Shown here one piece after another: positions 34,049 to 36,411 of a stretch of 36,411 nt of DNA. Numbering within the stretch: the first letter of the stretch is position 1; each line of letters starts with the position of its first letter. This DNA is from Candidatus Anammoxibacter sp. (GTDB lineage Bacteria > Planctomycetota > Brocadiia > Brocadiales > Anammoxibacteraceae), in NCBI GenBank assembly GCA_021777055.1, contig JAIQZO010000107.1, forward strand, positions 1 to 36,411, in the 5' to 3' direction. The translations under genes and the position numbers were made by a program. The notes under the pieces were generated by a model that searched no databases, was not told the DNA's origin, and saw only the letters and a list, made by a program, of their open reading frames with translations.

Positions 34049-34058
34049 ATTTTTGTTT
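34018..34058 (+). terminator. Rho-independent terminator, rightward, orphan
   Basis: GGCAGTGCAAA / TTTGCACTGCC, loop of nine bases, followed by ATTTTTGTTT. The nearest rightward annotated gene is over 7 kb upstream, so it must end something unannotated. Confidence 0.75.
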
Positions 34059-34346
34059 AGTTAGTTCGTTTTTAATTACCGAACGCCTACCTCTCCTACG
34101 ATTTCCACCGCTAAAACTTTTATGGTTACTACACTGCCGCATTATTGTACCAAGATAAATCCACCTCGCTGGTGGTGGGCGAACGCTTATGAATGTGATG
34201 TGGAAGCCATTTAGGTGATTCTGATAGGCATTGAGGGAAAATTCCTGATTGGCTAAAAATTAAGCAACAGGTTAGTAATGATATGTAGGTGCAAACTTCG
34301 TAAGGAGGTACAAATTTAATAGATCATGATCTTCTCATATGGGATA

Positions 34347-34373
34347 CGGGAATAAAACGATGTTTTATTCCCG
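34347..34373 (-). terminator. 12 bp perfect hairpin downstream of DUF302 gene
   Basis: CGGGAATAAAAC / GTTTTATTCCCG with a three-base loop, 75 bases after the leftward gene's stop. No T-run, so termination is uncertain. The stretch 34059-34346 shows only a small CCACC-GGTGG hairpin. Confidence 0.5.
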
Positions 34374-34447
34374 AAAATGGAATCATAGATTAAATGGGAC
34401 CCCATAAATATCCCTTTCCCAATCAATCTCATAAGATCGTCAATGCA

Positions 34448-35305
34448 CTAAGGATTTACAGCGGCTTCTGCAATCTCCATGAGGGCGTTGGTAATGTTTT
34501 GCAACCGAGTGTCCAATATCGGATCTACTTCCCGTTGGAGATTGTGTTTGTGGGCTAAAAATGAGGGATCATTAAACGCAATAAATACTTGACCATCCCT
34601 ATCTTCATAAACTAGAAATTTTTGGGGTAGATCAAGTCCTATGGATTGATCATTCTGCATAAGTGGTGTGCCCACGTTAGGATTACCAAAAACAATGAGT
34701 TTCGTCATACCTAATTTACGATTTGATTTTCCCGTAGATTCATTGAAATTGATTCCTCCTGGAATAGGAATGCGAAAGCCACGTTCTTCCAAAATTACAA
34801 ACAACGAAGCGACTGTATCATCCACAGACTGGCTACTCTCAACTCTTAAAACACCATTATCCAAACGTTCAAACTGATTGAGAAAAGAGTCGAGCTGTCG
34901 TAACAGGTGATCATGTTGTGGGATGCGGTGACGGTCCAATAAAAATCCTTCATCATTAAATTCTAACTGAATCTGGCCTTCCTCATCCTCAAACACGAGA
35001 AATTTCAGTGGTAGATCAAGGCCTGAAATCTGACTTCGTAGAAGGAGGCTCAAATCAAAGAACTTGTGCTTAACAAAAATGACAGTAGTAGGACGGAGTT
35101 CAAGGTCAACGCTGGCCGCTGCCGCAGCATGGTTGATAGTTGAGAGAATTTCAACGCCTTGCCTTTCAAGTTCTGAACCGATCAGTTCGACAGCTTCATC
35201 AACAGTTGTTGCGTCACCTATCTGAAACCGATTGCCTTGATCGGCTCTAGTTGTTTCAAGTGTTAGTAACATGACTGTAGTTAAAAGAAGGGTGTATTTT
35301 AACAT
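34448..35305 (-). CDS. Secreted tandem DUF302 protein
   Basis: A 285-residue protein. A signal peptide (LKYTLLLTTVMLLTLETTRA) is followed by two DUF302 domains (about 28-140 and 150-265). The second is canonical (LIVFGNPNVGTPLMQNDQ..IGLDLPQKFLVYED); the first is a divergent copy (VIFVKHKFFDLSLLLR, GLDLPLKFLVFED). The shared LDLPxKFLVxEDxxGQ block shows internal duplication. DUF302 proteins are small periplasmic or cytoplasmic proteins of unknown function, sometimes linked to thiol or metal stress. Start: the frame opens at 35341, but AAAGGAG sits nine bases before the ATG at 35305. Confidence 0.85.
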   Translation of the reverse strand: MLKYTLLLTTVMLLTLETTRADQGNRFQIGDATTVDEAVELIGSELERQGVEILSTINHAAAAASVDLELRPTTVIFVKHKFFDLSLLLRSQISGLDLPLKFLVFEDEEGQIQLEFNDEGFLLDRHRIPQHDHLLRQLDSFLNQFERLDNGVLRVESSQSVDDTVASLFVILEERGFRIPIPGGINFNESTGKSNRKLGMTKLIVFGNPNVGTPLMQNDQSIGLDLPQKFLVYEDRDGQVFIAFNDPSFLAHKHNLQREVDPILDTRLQNITNALMEIAEAAVNP

Positions 35306-35514
35306 GGCGGTGTGCTCCTTTCTAAATCTAACTGAATTCAAAAATTATAATTAGTTAATAAGAAATTGTTTTTTTCTTTAGTTTTGACATCTATTATAAG
35401 GTTAGTCTAATAGTTGTCTTAAATCAAGAAGTTCTTGTAAAATATCATGTCAAAATGTAAGTACGGAGTAACCCCATTTTTTTGTTGATAATTTGCATAC
35501 TCATATGGACGAGC
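35306..35514. other. Promoter-side gap of the DUF302 gene
   Basis: AT-rich; on the minus strand AAGACA, 16 bases, TATAAT (near 35387-35415) is a moderate promoter candidate for the DUF302 gene. No gene. Confidence 0.35.
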
Positions 35515-35787
35515 ACTCTGTCATCGTTCTAATGACGGGTGCAATTTCTCAAGTCTTATCCGCGGTCGCTTGTGTGAATAGACTGAAGGCTGAAGACTGA
35601 AGGTAATAGCATAAAGCCTTTTAAGGGGACTGGTAAGGGCAAAAAGCAAAAGCTACAGCCTTTTTGCCTTTAAGCTTTACCTTTAGCCTTCAGCCTATCC
35701 ACCTGAGTAGGTACTATTTGTTAACAAAAAGAATTTAGATCGAATAGCTATCGCCAAGACAACATAGACGTTGTACTAGTGGAATAT
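35515..35787 (-). repeat. Element B, copy 2
   Basis: Inverted relative to 28196-28456. It differs mainly by an inserted GCTGAAGACTGAAG-type duplication and by loss of one short inverted end. TTGTACTAGTGGAATAT marks the preserved end. No coding capacity. Confidence 0.8.
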
Positions 35788-35887
35788 CTTGAGCCAAACT
35801 TTAATAACAGAATTTAAAGTTATATTTGGTTCTTCTCCCAATTAGTATACAAAAATCAGCACAATACTTAATGTAAGTTATGCATAA

Positions 35888-36085
35888 ACTCAGCATTGTT
35901 CGGCTAGCCTTTTGCTGTGTGAGAATATTGAATATTTAAGAACATCTTGCGACATAATGACGTAAAAAAAACCTAAAGTTAATCTGGGAATGTTCTTATG
36001 AATAATAATTTTCTATCAATTTAGCCATTTTAGCGCATTTTTATGCAAGTTAGGCATTCAATATTAGCACAAGCAAATAGCTAAC
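35888..36085 (+). repeat. MITE family A copy (A2), right end lost
   Basis: Left end CTCAGCATTGTTCGGCTAG; interior parallel to A3 (GAATATTTAAGAACATCTTG, CCTAAAGTTAAT, GAATGTTCTTATG-like block); on the right GCTAACTAATTAAG replaces the expected CTAACCGGACAATGCTG. Confidence 0.7.
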
Positions 36086-36266
36086 TAATTAAGAGAAGGA
36101 CCAAATACTTATTTCAACTAGCTCTTCGAGAATAAATATTTTATCTGATTTCCATGTTATAAGTTATTTTATATTAATAATAAAAATTTTAAGAATTTAC
36201 ATCCACGGAGCGATTAAACCGATACCTGTAATAAATTCCCGAACGTCATTGTTTTTTTAACAAAAA

Positions 36267-36411
36267 TTAATCAGCATTGTCCGGTTAGCCTTTTGCAGTG
36301 CAATAATGTTCCATATTTATGAACATTTTGCAACATCATGATGCGAAAAAGTACCTAAAGTTAATAGCTTTGTTTTTTATTAATAATAAATTTCTATAAT
36401 TTTAGGCATTT
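36267..36411. repeat. MITE family A, left part (copy A1)
   Basis: Begins TTAATCAGCATTGTCCGG, the exact inverse of 120-141, and runs off the window end. See the terminal repeat. Confidence 0.75.
36353..36411 (+). repeat. 59 bp exact terminal direct repeat (identical to 1-59)
   Basis: Bases 36353-36411 are identical to bases 1-59. Overlapping the ends yields one intact MITE of 227 bp. This is either a circular molecule's assembly overlap or a break inside a multi-copy repeat. Confidence 0.95.

Noticed and set aside
1..36411. Plasmid or phage genome because the ends overlap
   Set aside because: No replication initiator, partition, mobilisation or terminase gene is recognisable and several genes are chromosomal housekeeping types; the overlap lies inside a multi-copy element. 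Circularity is not excluded.

Overview
The window is a 36.4 kb AT-rich piece of a Gram-negative, probably anaerobic bacterium. Pointers are an anaerobic (class III-type) ribonucleotide reductase operon, several radical-SAM enzymes, many secreted or outer-membrane proteins, and no oxygen-dependent enzyme that I recognise. The mix of FG-GAP/PKD surface proteins, FIST, MIase-like and Cys-rich small proteins would fit an anaerobic planctomycete (Brocadiales-like) or a similar environmental lineage. That placement is an inference; no rRNA or ribosomal marker is present to test it.

Layout. 0-6.4 kb: FIST sensory protein (minus), cyclase-family metal hydrolase, bacterioferritin, a decayed cysteine synthase fragment and a secreted seven-repeat FG-GAP propeller protein. 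6.4-12 kb: a PfkB-family sugar kinase, then a complete anaerobic RNR operon transcribed leftward: nrdR, nrdD, glutaredoxin-like redoxin, nrdG-type activase. Two NrdR boxes three helical turns apart sit just downstream of the -10 of a good sigma70-type promoter. 12-18.2 kb: small and unknown genes, a MIase-like protein, a secreted transglutaminase-like protease and an outer-membrane barrel. 18.3-21.5 kb: B12-binding radical SAM protein with its own promoter and terminator, and a double-GAF protein without an output domain. 22-24.2 kb: a secreted tail-collar-like protein and a PKD protein with a Thr/Pro linker. 25-28 kb: THUMP rRNA methyltransferase, a 70-residue protein and a membrane-anchored pentapeptide-repeat protein. 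28.2-35.8 kb: a block bracketed by an inverted pair of ~260 bp elements, holding a small membrane protein, a Y1-transposase remnant, a translationally coupled pair (exported PCMT-like enzyme plus membrane spermidine-synthase-like protein) and a tandem DUF302 protein.

Intergenic space is large and full of non-coding palindromic elements: at least one clear MITE family (inverted ends CAGCATTGTCCGGTTAG), several other element families present in inverted pairs, and four palindromes sharing GTTCAA...TTGAAC. The first and last 59 bases are identical and lie inside one such MITE whose two perfect ends are split between the two window ends. The sequence is therefore either a circular contig or, more likely from its gene content, a contig that broke at a multi-copy MITE.

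The most interesting single observation is the NrdD: the C-terminal glycyl-radical fingerprint (RxxGY) is not there. A Cys-Cys pair stands at the place of Gly-Tyr while the surrounding W/K/E/R positions are kept, next to an activase gene and a redoxin gene.
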